Source of the DNA: Actinomycetes bacterium
GTDB lineage: Bacteria; Actinomycetota; Actinomycetes; Actinomycetales; Cellulomonadaceae
Reading direction: 5' to 3'
Assembly: GCA_023432565.1 (NCBI GenBank)
Contig: JAEYUL010000043.1
Location: 1-61,496 of the forward strand
DNA: 61,496 nucleotides
A program made the position numbers and the translations under genes. Within the stretch, counting starts at the first letter, position 1. Every line of letters begins with the position of its first letter. The notes under the pieces are model-generated. The model was given only the letters and a program-made list of their open reading frames with translations, ran no database searches and had not been told where the DNA came from. Below are positions 36,662 through 46,420 of this stretch, piece by piece.

Positions 36662-37980
36662 GTCGAGACCTCCGCGACTGGCTGCTCGGTGGGTTGCGTG
36701 GCGCGCTGCGTGGTCGTCGGGTCGTCGTGCTCGGCCAGCCGGACGGGTTCGGGCGTCGACCTGATCACGAGCAACCCACCGACGACGCGGACGAGGAGCC
36801 CGACGAGTACCGCGAGCAGGGCCCCGGGAGTGCCCCAGAGGTGCGCACCGACGGGCACCAGCAGAAGTCCGACGAGTGCGCCGAGCGCGGTCAGTCGGGC
36901 GACGGTGCGGATCCGGCCGAGCGGTACCAGGGCAGCGCGTGAGACCGCCGACTCGAAGAGGTTGGTCGCGACCAGCAGCCCGACCAGCACCGCGGACACG
37001 GCGGCGGTCTCGACGTGTCCGGCGCCGAGCCACTGCACGAGCCACGGGGTGGTCAGCGCGACGACGGCGGCGATCAGGACGCCCGCGCACGCGGCGACGG
37101 CAAGCGCACGCCGCACGCGCAGGTGCATCCCGCCGGCGGGGGCGCGGGGTACCCAGCCCTGCAGGACGCTCTGCACGGGCTGCAGTGCGACGTATGCCTG
37201 CTTCTGCAGCTTGTCGAGCAGCGCAAAGCTCGCCAGGGCCGAGGGAACCGTGAGCCCCACGATCACCACGGGCACGGCGGTGTACGCCGCGCCGAGAGCG
37301 GAGGTCGTGACGCCTGCCCCCTGCTCGCGCAGGACCGTGCCGACGGGCCTGATGGGCTGACGCGCGGCGGCCGGCAGCCGGGTGACGTGCCGGATCCACA
37401 GCGAGCAGGCGGCCACGCCCGCGACCATGCCTGCGAGCTGTCCCAGCAGTCCCGCCTCGGCCCCGGAGCCGGCGCGCATCGCGAGGATGCCGAGCAGCGT
37501 GCCGGCAGCGCGGGGCAGCGTCTCGTACACGAAGAGTCGGTACGGGGCCACGGTCCCGACGAAGTACCAGGCGGCGGTGAGTCCGATCGTGGCGGCGCAG
37601 CAGGCGGCGAGCACGGCGAGCCAGGTGTGGTGACGGGCGACGAGCGCCGCGACCCCCGCGGTCGCGAGCAGCACCGGTGCGGCCAGGGCTCCCCGGGCGC
37701 GCAAGGACTCGACGTAGCGTCGCCACCGCTCGGCGCTGCCTGCGCGGGCGACGTCGGCCGGGCCGGACACCCCCCAGCCCAGGTACAGCACCACTGCGGA
37801 CACCATGCCGACGGCCTGACCGGTCGCGATCGCTCCCCAGGCCGCAGGCCCGCTCGCATGAATCATCTCGGGGATCGACCACAGCGCGACGACCGCGAGC
37901 ACGGCCATCGACAGGCCGAAGCCGACGAGAGGCGCGACCGAGGCGCGTGCAACCGCACGCGTCGTCGGCTCTGCCGGCAT
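36658..37980 (-). CDS. Wzx-like polysaccharide repeat-unit flippase
   Basis: A 440-residue polytopic protein with about 12 membrane helices and no soluble domain. Length, composition and position among glycan genes fit a MATE-fold Wzx/MurJ-type flippase that turns lipid-linked repeat units to the outer face. A conserved motif cannot be named, so substrate and exact subfamily are open. The ATG at 37980 follows GAGGAG by about seven bases. The gene is coupled at its 3' end to the acyltransferase. Confidence 0.75.
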   Translation of the reverse strand: MPAEPTTRAVARASVAPLVGFGLSMAVLAVVALWSIPEMIHASGPAAWGAIATGQAVGMVSAVVLYLGWGVSGPADVARAGSAERWRRYVESLRARGALAAPVLLATAGVAALVARHHTWLAVLAACCAATIGLTAAWYFVGTVAPYRLFVYETLPRAAGTLLGILAMRAGSGAEAGLLGQLAGMVAGVAACSLWIRHVTRLPAAARQPIRPVGTVLREQGAGVTTSALGAAYTAVPVVIVGLTVPSALASFALLDKLQKQAYVALQPVQSVLQGWVPRAPAGGMHLRVRRALAVAACAGVLIAAVVALTTPWLVQWLGAGHVETAAVSAVLVGLLVATNLFESAVSRAALVPLGRIRTVARLTALGALVGLLLVPVGAHLWGTPGALLAVLVGLLVRVVGGLLVIRSTPEPVRLAEHDDPTTTQRATQPTEQPVAEVST

Positions 37981-38075
37981 CTGTGTCTCCTCGTCCGTCA
38001 GGAACCGACCGTCGGGCACGGGATCCATGCCCGGAAAGTCCCGATCTGCCCGGTCGGCCTCATGGTAGTCGCGCG

Positions 38076-38804
38076 TCACGGGGCGCTGGCGGGTGAACCC
38101 TGACGCGCGCGCAGGGCGCGCGACCATCGCACGAGGAGCGCCGCGCCGACGAGCGTCGTGAGCACCAGCAGTGCGGTGTACACGACGCGGAAGGCGGCCG
38201 GTGCGCCCCACAGGAGGAAGGCCCCGGCCAGGATCCCGAAGTCTGCGGGCAGCAGGGCGAGCGCGCGGACCGTCGACGGCGTGCGGGGTGCGGGCGTCCC
38301 GGATGCGCGCCGCAGCAGCGGCTCGAGCGTGCCGGCCGCGAACACCACGACCGCGACCAGCTGATAGGCGAGCGGCACGAGCAGCCACCGGTCGGAGGGG
38401 ACGAGCTCGAACCGGAACCACGCGATCAGCACGGCGCCGTGGACCGCGACGTGCTTGCCGGCGTCGACCACGTGGTCCAGCCACTCGCCGGCGGCGGAGC
38501 CCGTCCCGGTGTAGCGCGCCACCTGGCCGTCGGCGGAGTCCAGTGCGAACCCGAGCACGAGCAGGAGCGCCACGACGACTCCGAGGGCGAACGACGGGGG
38601 CCACGTGCACAGCGCGACGAGAGCCAGGCCGCTCACTGCGGCGCTCGCTGCGGTCACGCCGTCGGCCGAGACGCCCAGACGCACGGCCACGGCGGCCAGC
38701 GGTCGGCCCAGAGGGCGGTTCACCCACCGCGAGTAGAGCGAGACGCCGACGGCCGACTTCTGCGACCGGGCGAGCTCGGAGATGACGGTGCCCAGGGTGC
38801 CCAC
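38076..38804 (-). CDS. CDP-alcohol phosphatidyltransferase
   Basis: A 242-residue membrane enzyme with about six helices. The complete family motif D-x2-D-G-x2-A-R-x8-G-x3-D-x3-D is seen at Asp89 to Asp114 (DSADGQVAR then GEWLDHVVD). Such enzymes swap CMP of a CDP-activated lipid or polyol for another alcohol. In this locus it may attach a phospho-alcohol to a lipid or glycan. The GTG start is supported by CACGTT seven bases upstream, itself 45 bases after the start of a GGGTGAAG site. Confidence 0.87.
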   Translation of the reverse strand: MGTLGTVISELARSQKSAVGVSLYSRWVNRPLGRPLAAVAVRLGVSADGVTAASAAVSGLALVALCTWPPSFALGVVVALLLVLGFALDSADGQVARYTGTGSAAGEWLDHVVDAGKHVAVHGAVLIAWFRFELVPSDRWLLVPLAYQLVAVVVFAAGTLEPLLRRASGTPAPRTPSTVRALALLPADFGILAGAFLLWGAPAAFRVVYTALLVLTTLVGAALLVRWSRALRARQGSPASAP

Positions 38805-38811
38805 GCTGGTA

Positions 38812-38862
38812 AACGTGCCGTGTCAGTTGCCCGGAATGCAACAGTTCGCCCCATCTTCACCC
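38812..38862 (-). promoter_or_regulatory. Promoter F of the glycan locus (GGGTGAAG site and -10)
   Basis: Reading the minus strand, GGGTGAAG begins at 38862 and CACGTT begins at 38817, 45 bases on. Seven bases later comes the GTG of the CDP-alcohol transferase, so the transcript looks leaderless. Confidence 0.5.
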
Positions 38863-38888
38863 GTGAGGATGCCCGAACGCCTCGCAGC

Positions 38889-38939
38889 GGGTGATTTCGC
38901 ACCCGTATGCGTCATTCGTCCGGTTTTCCGTCCTACCCT
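38889..38939 (+). promoter_or_regulatory. Promoter E of the glycan locus (GGGTGATT site and -10)
   Basis: GGGTGATT begins at 38889 and TACCCT at 38934, again 45 bases apart. The gene for the giant secreted protein starts at 38988. The site lies back to back with promoter F. Confidence 0.5.
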
Positions 38940-38987
38940 TTGGACGTTTCGTGGGCGTCAGTGCGTGCGACGAGGGATCGAGGACCG

Positions 38988-41900
38988 ATGCGCAAGTTCA
39001 CCAGCATCCTGGCAGGCGCGGTGGCGACACTCATGGTCGCGGTCGTCGTGCCCGCAGCAGTAGCCCCGTCCGCGAGCGCGCTGAGCGGCGGCCTCGGCTT
39101 CACCGCGGACAACCTGCCCACGTGGCAGGCGAACGGCACGGTGTGGGCCACGGCGGGCGTCGGGTCGACGGTCTTCGCCGGCGGCACCTTCTCGCAGGTG
39201 CGCCCCCCGGACGGGACGTCCGGCACGCCGATCACGGTGGCCAACTTCACGAGCTACAACGCCGCGACCGGTCAGCCCGGGTCGTGCCGCCCCCAGGTGA
39301 CCTTCGGCTCGAACGCCGCGACGGTGCGTGCACTGACTCTCTCGCCCGACGGCAGGACGCTGTACATCGGCGGGAACTTCTCGGCCGTCGGCGGGGTGAC
39401 CGCACTGCGCGTGGCCGCCCTGGACGTCGCGACCTGCACGGTCAAGACCACCTTCCGGCCCCAGCTCATCAGCTCGACGGTGCGCTCGATCTCGGCCACT
39501 GACGACACGGTCTACCTGGCGGGCGACTTCCAGAGCGTCGCGGGCGCTCAGCGGCTGAGCTTCGCCGCGGTGTCGGCGAGCACCGGCGCGCTGCTGCCGT
39601 TCGTCGCGGACACCGAGCTGCGCGGGTGGGCGGTGTCCGCCGGCAGGGACGGGTCCACGGTCGCGATCGGGGGCGACTTCTTCACGGTCAACGGCCAGGA
39701 CAGCCACGGATTCGCGGTCGTCGACGCGACGACCGGGGCGAACGTGCGCAACTACCCCGCACCGTTCATCCCGAACACGTCCGTCATCAAGGGCATCACC
39801 GCTGACGACACCGGGTACTACGTGGGTGCCGAGGGCACCGGCGGTGGCGTTTTCGACGGCTCGTTCGCGATCGACTACGGCACCTTCGACCAGCGCTGGC
39901 GTGACCTGTGCCTGGGGGCCACCCAGGCGCTCCTGGTGCACGACGAGATCGTGTACGAGGCGAACCACCACCACGACTGCGAGGCCAACAACCGCGGGGA
40001 GTTCACGGACGGGCTGCGCGTGTACCTGACCGCGAACCGGGTGGACACCGACGAGATGCTCGCGTGGCGTCCCCAGCTCAACGACGGTCTGGGCGAGAAG
40101 ATCGGCCCGCGCTCGCTCGCGGTCGCCGCGTCGGGCAGCACCGAGTACCTCTGGGTGGGCGGGGAGTTCACGCTCGTCAACGGCCAGCCGCAGCAGTCGA
40201 TCACCCGGTTCGCGAGCGGTCCGGACACCGGCGCTCCCGTGACGCCCACCGTGCGCGCGGAGTCGCTGAAGGCGGGCCAGGTCCGCGTCTCGTGGCGCTC
40301 GTCGTTCGACAGCGACGACGGCCGCCTCACCTACCGGGTGTACCGGAACGGCTCGTCGACGCCGCTCGCGACGATCGAGGGCGACTCGCGCTGGTGGGTG
40401 CGCCCGCAGGTCTCCTTCCTCGACACGAGCGTGAACCCCGGCACGACCTACACCTACCGCGTGACGGCGAGCGACGGCACGAACACGAGCTCGCAGTCGC
40501 CTGCCGCGTCCGTGCAGGTCCGCAGCAGCGACCAGCCGTACGCGAGCGCCGTCCTCGGTGACGGCGCGCAGACCTACTGGCGTTACGACGAGGCCTCCGG
40601 CCGCTACGGGACGAACAGCGGCCCGGGCTCCGCGCAGGTCAACTACATGAACGCCGTGACCTACCGCGGCGAGGCGAACGCGGCGCTCGACGACACCGGC
40701 TACGCGATGACGTTCGACGGCTCGACGAGCTACGCGTACGACGAGCAGACGGCCGCGGCACCGTCGGTCTACTCCGTCGAGACGTGGTTCAAGACCACGA
40801 CGACGCGCGGTGGCAAGATCATCGGCTTCGGCAACGGCCTCCCCAACACGGGCAGCAACGCCACGCGCTCGTCCGGCAGCTACGACCGGCACGTCTACAT
40901 GACGAACGCGGGTCGTCTGATCTTCGGGACGTGGACCGGCTCGGCCTCGACCATCCAGTCTGCGGCGGCCTACAACGACGGTCAGTGGCACCACGTGGTC
41001 GCGAACCAGGGGCCGGGCGGCATGGCGCTGTACGTCGACGGCATCCGGGTCGGCAAGAACGCGAACTCCGTCGCGCAGGCCTACCGGGGCTCCTGGCGCG
41101 TGGGTGGCGACAACCTCAGCGGCTGGCCGTCTCGTCCGTCGAGCGACTACTTCGCGGGCCAGATCGACGAGACCGCGGTCTACCCGACCGTGCTGTCCGG
41201 GTCGCAGGTGCTGGCGCACTACGAGGCGTCCGGCCGCACGGCTGCCGTCCAGCCTGCGCCGGCCGACGCGTACGGCGCCGCGGTGTACTCGCTCGACCCG
41301 GACCTCTACTGGCGGTTCGACGAGACCTCGGGCGCCGCCCAGGACGCGGGCCGGTACGGCGTGACCGGTACGTACACGACGACGAACCGCGTCCAGCAGG
41401 GGGTGGCGGGGTTCGTGCCCGGCGGCTCGCAGCGGGCCGTGCAGTTCAACCCGAACGGGTCGGGCAACAGCAACGGCGCCGACCTGGCCAGCAGCGTGCA
41501 GTTCAGCAACCCGAGCGACTACTCCCTCGAGCTCTGGTTCCAGACCTCGACCACGCGCGGCGGCAAGCTGATCGGCTTCGGTGACAACGCGACCGCGTTG
41601 TCGTCCAACTACGACCGCCACGTCTACATGCAGGACGACGGCAAGCTCGTCTTCGGGGTGTGGACGGGTTCGGCGAGCACGATCACCACGCCGCAGGCCT
41701 ACAACAACGGTGAGTGGCACCACGTCGTCGCGACGCAGTCGTCGACCACCGGGATGAGCCTGTACGTCGACGGGATCCTCGTCGGCACCGACCCGCAGAC
41801 CGGCGCGCAGAGCTACGCGGGCTACTGGAAGGTCGGCGGCGACGTCACCTGGGGTTCGACGTGGCCGTTCTTCTCGGGCCGGATCGACGAGGCAGCGGTG

Positions 41901-43382
41901 TACTCGACCGTCCTCACCCAGGGCCAGGTCGGGCTGCACTACGCGCTCGGCACCGGCGCGACGCCGCCCGACGCCGTGCCGCCCACCGCGCCCACCGGGC
42001 TGACGGCGACGGCGAACGGGGAGACGGACGTCGACCTGTCCTGGACAGCGGCGACCGACGACACCGCGGTGACCGGGTACGCCGTTCACCGGTCGACCAC
42101 GGAGGGCTTCACCCCGACACCGGCCACGCTCGTGGCCGACGTCACCGGCACCTCGTACGCCGACACCGACCTGGCTGCCGACACGTACTACTACGTGGTC
42201 ACGGCCCGCGACGCCGCCGGCAACGTCAGCCCGCCGAGCGAGCAGGCCTCGGTGGTGGTCGTCGGGCCGGACGTCACGGCGCCGTCGGCACCCGCCGACC
42301 TGACGGCCACGGCCGGCGAGACGGGCGTCGCGCTGTCGTGGACGGCCGCCACCGACGACCGCGCCGTGAGCGGGTACACGGTGCACCGTTCGACGGCTGC
42401 CGGCTTCACCCCCTCGTCCGCGACGAAGGTCGCGGACGTCACCCAGACGTCCTACGAGGACGGTGAGCTCGAACCGGGCACGTACTACTACGTGGTCACC
42501 GCGTCCGACGCGGCGGGCAACGTCGGCGAGCCGAGCGAGCAGGCCACGGCCGAGGTGCTCGGCCCGGACACGCAGGCGCCCAGCGCGCCGACCGACCTGA
42601 CTGCCCACGTCACGGGCAGCACCGTGGCCCTGTCGTGGACGGCCTCGACCGACGACCGCGGCGTGACGGGCTACGCGGTGCACCGCTCGACGACTCCGGG
42701 CTTCACTCCGTCGTCGGGCACGCACCTCGCCGACGTGACCGGCACGTCCTACTCGAACACGTCGGTCGACCCCGGGACGTACTACTACGTGGTCGTCGCG
42801 TCCGACGCGGCGGGCAACACCAGCGAACCCGCCGCGCAGGCCACCGCCACCGTGGTGCCGCCACCGGCGGAGCCCGTCACCGTCACGCTGAGCCCCACGG
42901 CGGACACGATGGTCAACCAGGGCGCCCCGACCACGCAGTACGGGACGACGAACCAGCTCTCGGCCCGCAGCGGCAACCCGCTGGTGGTGTCGTACCTGAA
43001 GTTCGACATCCCGGCCGTCCCGACCGGCACGACGCTCTCGTCGGCCACCCTCACGTTGCGCACCACGACCTCCGCGAGTGCGGGGTCCGTCGACCCGTAC
43101 GACCTGGTCTGGGCCGACAACGGCTGGAACGAGACCTCGACGCTCTACGCGTCGCGGCCTGCGCTCTCGAGCACCGTGGTGGGCACGCTCGCCGGCGGCT
43201 CCCAGCCGAGCACGACCTACGGCGTGACGCTGTCGCCGTCGGCGTTCGCGGGGACCTTCGGGTCGACGCGCAGCATCGGGGTGACGAGCACGAGCACCGA
43301 CAACATCTGGTTCTGGTCGCGTGAGGTCAACGTGGCCTCGTACCGCCCGGTGCTGACCTTGACGTTCACGGCGGCGCCATGA
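38988..43382 (+). CDS. Giant secreted beta-propeller / LamG / FN3 / DNRLRE protein
   Basis: A 1464-residue exported protein. It has a signal peptide (about 1-33), then a beta-propeller-like region (about 38-410) with LSPDGRTLYIGGNFSAVGG-type repeats. An FN3 domain (about 420-515), two LamG-like lectin folds (about 520-750 and 760-990), three closely similar FN3 domains (about 997-1290) and a C-terminal DNRLRE domain (about 1297-1464) follow. There is no sortase or membrane anchor. It looks like a surface or matrix adhesin that binds polysaccharide. The ATG at 38988 follows GAGG by five bases. It is coupled to the next lipoprotein gene. Confidence 0.85.
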   Translation: MRKFTSILAGAVATLMVAVVVPAAVAPSASALSGGLGFTADNLPTWQANGTVWATAGVGSTVFAGGTFSQVRPPDGTSGTPITVANFTSYNAATGQPGSCRPQVTFGSNAATVRALTLSPDGRTLYIGGNFSAVGGVTALRVAALDVATCTVKTTFRPQLISSTVRSISATDDTVYLAGDFQSVAGAQRLSFAAVSASTGALLPFVADTELRGWAVSAGRDGSTVAIGGDFFTVNGQDSHGFAVVDATTGANVRNYPAPFIPNTSVIKGITADDTGYYVGAEGTGGGVFDGSFAIDYGTFDQRWRDLCLGATQALLVHDEIVYEANHHHDCEANNRGEFTDGLRVYLTANRVDTDEMLAWRPQLNDGLGEKIGPRSLAVAASGSTEYLWVGGEFTLVNGQPQQSITRFASGPDTGAPVTPTVRAESLKAGQVRVSWRSSFDSDDGRLTYRVYRNGSSTPLATIEGDSRWWVRPQVSFLDTSVNPGTTYTYRVTASDGTNTSSQSPAASVQVRSSDQPYASAVLGDGAQTYWRYDEASGRYGTNSGPGSAQVNYMNAVTYRGEANAALDDTGYAMTFDGSTSYAYDEQTAAAPSVYSVETWFKTTTTRGGKIIGFGNGLPNTGSNATRSSGSYDRHVYMTNAGRLIFGTWTGSASTIQSAAAYNDGQWHHVVANQGPGGMALYVDGIRVGKNANSVAQAYRGSWRVGGDNLSGWPSRPSSDYFAGQIDETAVYPTVLSGSQVLAHYEASGRTAAVQPAPADAYGAAVYSLDPDLYWRFDETSGAAQDAGRYGVTGTYTTTNRVQQGVAGFVPGGSQRAVQFNPNGSGNSNGADLASSVQFSNPSDYSLELWFQTSTTRGGKLIGFGDNATALSSNYDRHVYMQDDGKLVFGVWTGSASTITTPQAYNNGEWHHVVATQSSTTGMSLYVDGILVGTDPQTGAQSYAGYWKVGGDVTWGSTWPFFSGRIDEAAVYSTVLTQGQVGLHYALGTGATPPDAVPPTAPTGLTATANGETDVDLSWTAATDDTAVTGYAVHRSTTEGFTPTPATLVADVTGTSYADTDLAADTYYYVVTARDAAGNVSPPSEQASVVVVGPDVTAPSAPADLTATAGETGVALSWTAATDDRAVSGYTVHRSTAAGFTPSSATKVADVTQTSYEDGELEPGTYYYVVTASDAAGNVGEPSEQATAEVLGPDTQAPSAPTDLTAHVTGSTVALSWTASTDDRGVTGYAVHRSTTPGFTPSSGTHLADVTGTSYSNTSVDPGTYYYVVVASDAAGNTSEPAAQATATVVPPPAEPVTVTLSPTADTMVNQGAPTTQYGTTNQLSARSGNPLVVSYLKFDIPAVPTGTTLSSATLTLRTTTSASAGSVDPYDLVWADNGWNETSTLYASRPALSSTVVGTLAGGSQPSTTYGVTLSPSAFAGTFGSTRSIGVTSTSTDNIWFWSREVNVASYRPVLTLTFTAAP
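41980..42864 (+). repeat. Three tandem FN3 domain repeats
   Basis: Units of about 300 bases start near 41980, 42270 and 42570. Shared protein blocks are TGYAVHRST / SGYTVHRST and TYYYVVTA / TYYYVVVA, and at DNA level ACGTACTACTACGTGGTC recurs. The copies probably arose by internal duplication. Confidence 0.8.
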
Positions 43383-44053
43383 GGCGCGTGGTCACCGTCG
43401 TCGCCGCTGTGGTCCTGCTGGTCGGATGCACGGGCCAGCAGGACCCCGGCGCCTCGTCGACGGCGGGTGCGACGTCCGGTGCCGGGCCGACCGCGCAGTC
43501 CACGCTGCCCGGCGCCGAGACCGCCGAGGCCGGGCCGGTGCCCACGGTGACACCGGTGCCGCTGCCGGAGCCCGACGCCGACGCGCAGGCCCAGTACGTC
43601 GCGATCGTCGCGCCGGGGACGGACGTCTACGCGCCGTCCGTCGTCGAGGCGGGGCTCAGCGCCTGCGACCGTGTGGCGTTCCTGTCCCAGGTGGACGACG
43701 AGGCCCTCGCCAAGGCGGTCACGGGCGGTGAGCTGGCCGACGTGGAGGCAGCGGTCCCGTTGCTGTGCCCGGACCTGACCGGGCACCTGGTCGCGGCGCT
43801 GAACGGGTTCTCCGACGGCACGCTCACGGTCGGCACGGGGTCGGGCGAGGTCGCGGTGGGTCGCTACACGGCGCCTGCACCGTCGGCCTCCTGCACCTGG
43901 ACGGTGCGCGGCGCCGACGATGCCGTGCTGGCCGAGGGTGCTGCCGACGCGAAGGACGTCGCGGCCGGCCAGGCCGTGTCCCTGGAGGTCAGCAGCGGCG
44001 CCGCGGCGATCACGTCCGACGGCTGCCGTCTCTGGGTCCCCGCGACCAGCTGA
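43379..44053 (+). CDS. Small secreted lipoprotein, unknown function
   Basis: A 224-residue protein whose first 17 residues are a lipoprotein signal (VVLLVGCTG, lipobox Cys17). A Thr/Ala/Pro-rich linker, a helical middle (about 70-145) and a beta-rich end (about 145-224) with two Cys follow. No known domain is recognised. The ATG overlaps the stop of the giant secreted protein by four bases, so the two are made together and may work together at the cell surface. Confidence 0.75.
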   Translation: MRRVVTVVAAVVLLVGCTGQQDPGASSTAGATSGAGPTAQSTLPGAETAEAGPVPTVTPVPLPEPDADAQAQYVAIVAPGTDVYAPSVVEAGLSACDRVAFLSQVDDEALAKAVTGGELADVEAAVPLLCPDLTGHLVAALNGFSDGTLTVGTGSGEVAVGRYTAPAPSASCTWTVRGADDAVLAEGAADAKDVAAGQAVSLEVSSGAAAITSDGCRLWVPATS

Positions 44054-44127
44054 CCCGTCCGCCGCCCGGCGCCTCGGGTCGCCCACGTGCGGGCAGTCGC
44101 CCCCGACGCGATCGCCCGGCGTCGAGC

Positions 44128-44148
44128 ACCGCGGCCGGCCATCGCGGT
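44128..44148. terminator. Hairpin between convergent lipoprotein and acyltransferase genes
   Basis: ACCGCG and CGCGGT arms around a 9-base loop, in the 190-base gap between the two stop codons. It is a weak candidate. Confidence 0.3.
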
Positions 44149-44243
44149 GTGGACGTGCGCCGCGGTCGCTGCCGTCGACGCCCCACGACCGAGGTCCGGT
44201 CGGCCTGCTCGTCGCCACGGCCGCTGCCGCCGACGGACGCCGG

Positions 44244-46412
44244 TCAGGTGCCGGCGGCCTGCTCGTCGGCTGCGGGCGCCGCGGGCGTCGGCAGCAGGGC
44301 ACCGGCCAGCACCCCCGCGAGCTGGTGCGAGAACGCGTCCGTCAGGTGGTTCGGGTCCGCCCGTACGGGCGTGCTCCCGATGAAAGCCGGGCAGTAGCCA
44401 TTCTCGGAGCAGAACCAGGTGTGAACGTCGACGTAGCGAACGCCTTCCTCGGCACTCCCGGCCGCCTCGACGGCGGCCTGCTCGGCGGCGCGGATCGACC
44501 ACCAGCGCTTGTGCATCTTCGAGAGGCAGTCGGCCGGCGTCGACCGGGCCGTCGCGCACGTGCGCGGGTCCTGGCCCGCGGGCGGTGCCCCCAGCACCAC
44601 GACCTGAGGGGCGAGGGCGCGCAGCCGGGTGAGGGTCTGGGTCATCCCGTCCCGCCACTCGTCGTAGGCCGCCTGGTCCTTGGCTCCGCTGACGAGCCGG
44701 TCGATCGAGTCCTCGGCGCTCGCGACGACCACCAGGGCGGGCTTGAGCGCGGCGACCTTCTCGAGCACCCAGTCGCGGTGCGGGACGCACGGCGTCCACA
44801 GCGCGCCCTGGAAGTCGTTGACCTGGACCTGGGCCGCCGGGCATGCCTGCAGGGTGAGGGGCTGGACACGCCAGCCCTGCGGGCCGAGCGCATCGCTGAT
44901 GCCAGGGACGTAGCTGGTGGCGACGGAGTCGCCGACCACGACCGCGAGCTGTGTGCCGGCGTCGTCGCCGTAGCTGCACCGTGCGACGTCGTCGTCGGTC
45001 CTGACGTCGAGGCACTTGTCCTTCGACCAGGGCGCCACCAGGGCGCCCTCGCCGAGCGAGTCGAGCGACGGCTGCAGGGCGGGCCAGGTGGACGACTGCA
45101 GGGCGGCACGGACGCCTGCGGAGAGCTTGCCCTCGGGGCTGGCGGGGTCGACGTCCGTGACGGGGTCGGCGACGCCATCGACCTCGAGCGCGGCCACCGC
45201 GGGGGCGCTCGGGCTGCGCAGAACCGCGTACCCCGACGTGATCCCCGCGAGCAGCACGAGGCTGGCCAGGCAGGCCACCGCGGCGCGTCGCCCCACCAGG
45301 GGCTCGGACCGTGGTGCCAGGCGCTTGCGGCTCTTCGGCTCCAGCCACGACGAGCGCCGGACCGGGTCCTCGACCAGGTGGAACGAGAGCACCGACAGCG
45401 CGATCGCCACGACGACGGCGGTGAGCGAGCGGGCGACGCCGGGCGCCATGACTGACTGCAGGTACACCACGACCGGCCAGTGCCACAGGTAGAGCGAGAA
45501 CGAGATCAGCCCGATGTACTGCGCCACGGGGTTCGACAGGATGCCTGCGAGTCGCGGAGGCTGCTGCACCCCGGTCCCGGCTGCGACGACCGCGACCGTG
45601 CCGAGCACGGGAACCGCCGCCCACGGGCCGGGCACGGGGGAGTGCTCGGTCAGCCGGAACGCGCCGATCCCGAGGGCCGCCAGGCCGCACCATGCCAGGG
45701 CGACGCGCCACGCCCGCCCTTGGACGCGGGCCAGGCGTTCGGCGACGACCGCGAGGAGGGCGCCGATCCCGAGCTCCCAGGCGCGCGTGAACGTCGAGAA
45801 GTACGCGACGGTCGGGACCGCAGCTGTCTGGTGCAGCGCCCACCAGAACGAGCCGACCGTCGCGGCCGCGACGACGATCCCGACGACGGGGACCCGCCCA
45901 CCGCGGAAGCGGCGCGCGAGCAGCAGGCAGAGCACGACGAGCAGGGGCCAGACGACGTAGAACTGCTCCTCGACCCCGAGCGACCAGTAGTGCTGGAACG
46001 GGCTGACGGGGCCGGTGGCGTCGAAGTAGTCCGCGCCCTCGAGGGCGAAGTGCCAGTTCGCCAGGAACGCGAGCGACCACAGACCGTCCGCCGCGACCTG
46101 GTCGGCCCGGTTCGCGAGGAACAGCACCTGCGCCGTCGCGATCGTGACGGCGATGACCAGGACGGCCGCGGGCAGGATGCGGCGCGCACGGCGGCGGTAG
46201 AACTCCGCGAAGCTCACCCGTCCGGTGCGGTCGTACTCCTTGAGCATGATCCCCGTGATGAGGAAGCCTGACAGCACGAAGAACACGTCGACGCCCAGGT
46301 AGCCGCCGGTCGGCACCCCGAGGGTGTGGGTGACGACGACGAGGAGCACGGCGACCGCGCGCAGCCCGTTGATGTCGCGGCGTCGGGTGGGGTGGGAGCC
46401 GACGGAGGCCAT
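44244..46412 (-). CDS. AT3-SGNH acyltransferase (OafA/YrhL family)
   Basis: A 722-residue protein. The N-terminal half (about 1-390) is the ten-helix acyltransferase-3 domain with INGLRAVAVLLVVVTH and GYLGVDVFFVLSGFLIT, and RRRARRILPA. The C-terminal half (about 430-720) is an SGNH-hydrolase-like domain with VVVGDSVATSY and the terminal DPNHL (Asp/His pair). Such proteins O-acetylate extracellular or lipid-linked glycans, with the SGNH domain on the outside. The gene lies eight bases after the Wzz/kinase stop and is likely in the same operon. Confidence 0.92.
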   Translation of the reverse strand: MASVGSHPTRRRDINGLRAVAVLLVVVTHTLGVPTGGYLGVDVFFVLSGFLITGIMLKEYDRTGRVSFAEFYRRRARRILPAAVLVIAVTIATAQVLFLANRADQVAADGLWSLAFLANWHFALEGADYFDATGPVSPFQHYWSLGVEEQFYVVWPLLVVLCLLLARRFRGGRVPVVGIVVAAATVGSFWWALHQTAAVPTVAYFSTFTRAWELGIGALLAVVAERLARVQGRAWRVALAWCGLAALGIGAFRLTEHSPVPGPWAAVPVLGTVAVVAAGTGVQQPPRLAGILSNPVAQYIGLISFSLYLWHWPVVVYLQSVMAPGVARSLTAVVVAIALSVLSFHLVEDPVRRSSWLEPKSRKRLAPRSEPLVGRRAAVACLASLVLLAGITSGYAVLRSPSAPAVAALEVDGVADPVTDVDPASPEGKLSAGVRAALQSSTWPALQPSLDSLGEGALVAPWSKDKCLDVRTDDDVARCSYGDDAGTQLAVVVGDSVATSYVPGISDALGPQGWRVQPLTLQACPAAQVQVNDFQGALWTPCVPHRDWVLEKVAALKPALVVVASAEDSIDRLVSGAKDQAAYDEWRDGMTQTLTRLRALAPQVVVLGAPPAGQDPRTCATARSTPADCLSKMHKRWWSIRAAEQAAVEAAGSAEEGVRYVDVHTWFCSENGYCPAFIGSTPVRADPNHLTDAFSHQLAGVLAGALLPTPAAPAADEQAAGT

Positions 46413-46420
46413 GCCCGCGG

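Noticed and set aside
38092..38099. GGGTGAAC resembling the glycan-locus motif
   Set aside because: It lies inside the CDP-alcohol transferase gene, antisense to it, and has no -10 or gene start at the expected distance.
38958..42725. A 1255-codon minus-strand open frame opposite the giant secreted protein
   Set aside because: Composition-driven shadow; no start signal, no domains, and the plus-strand protein has clear modules.
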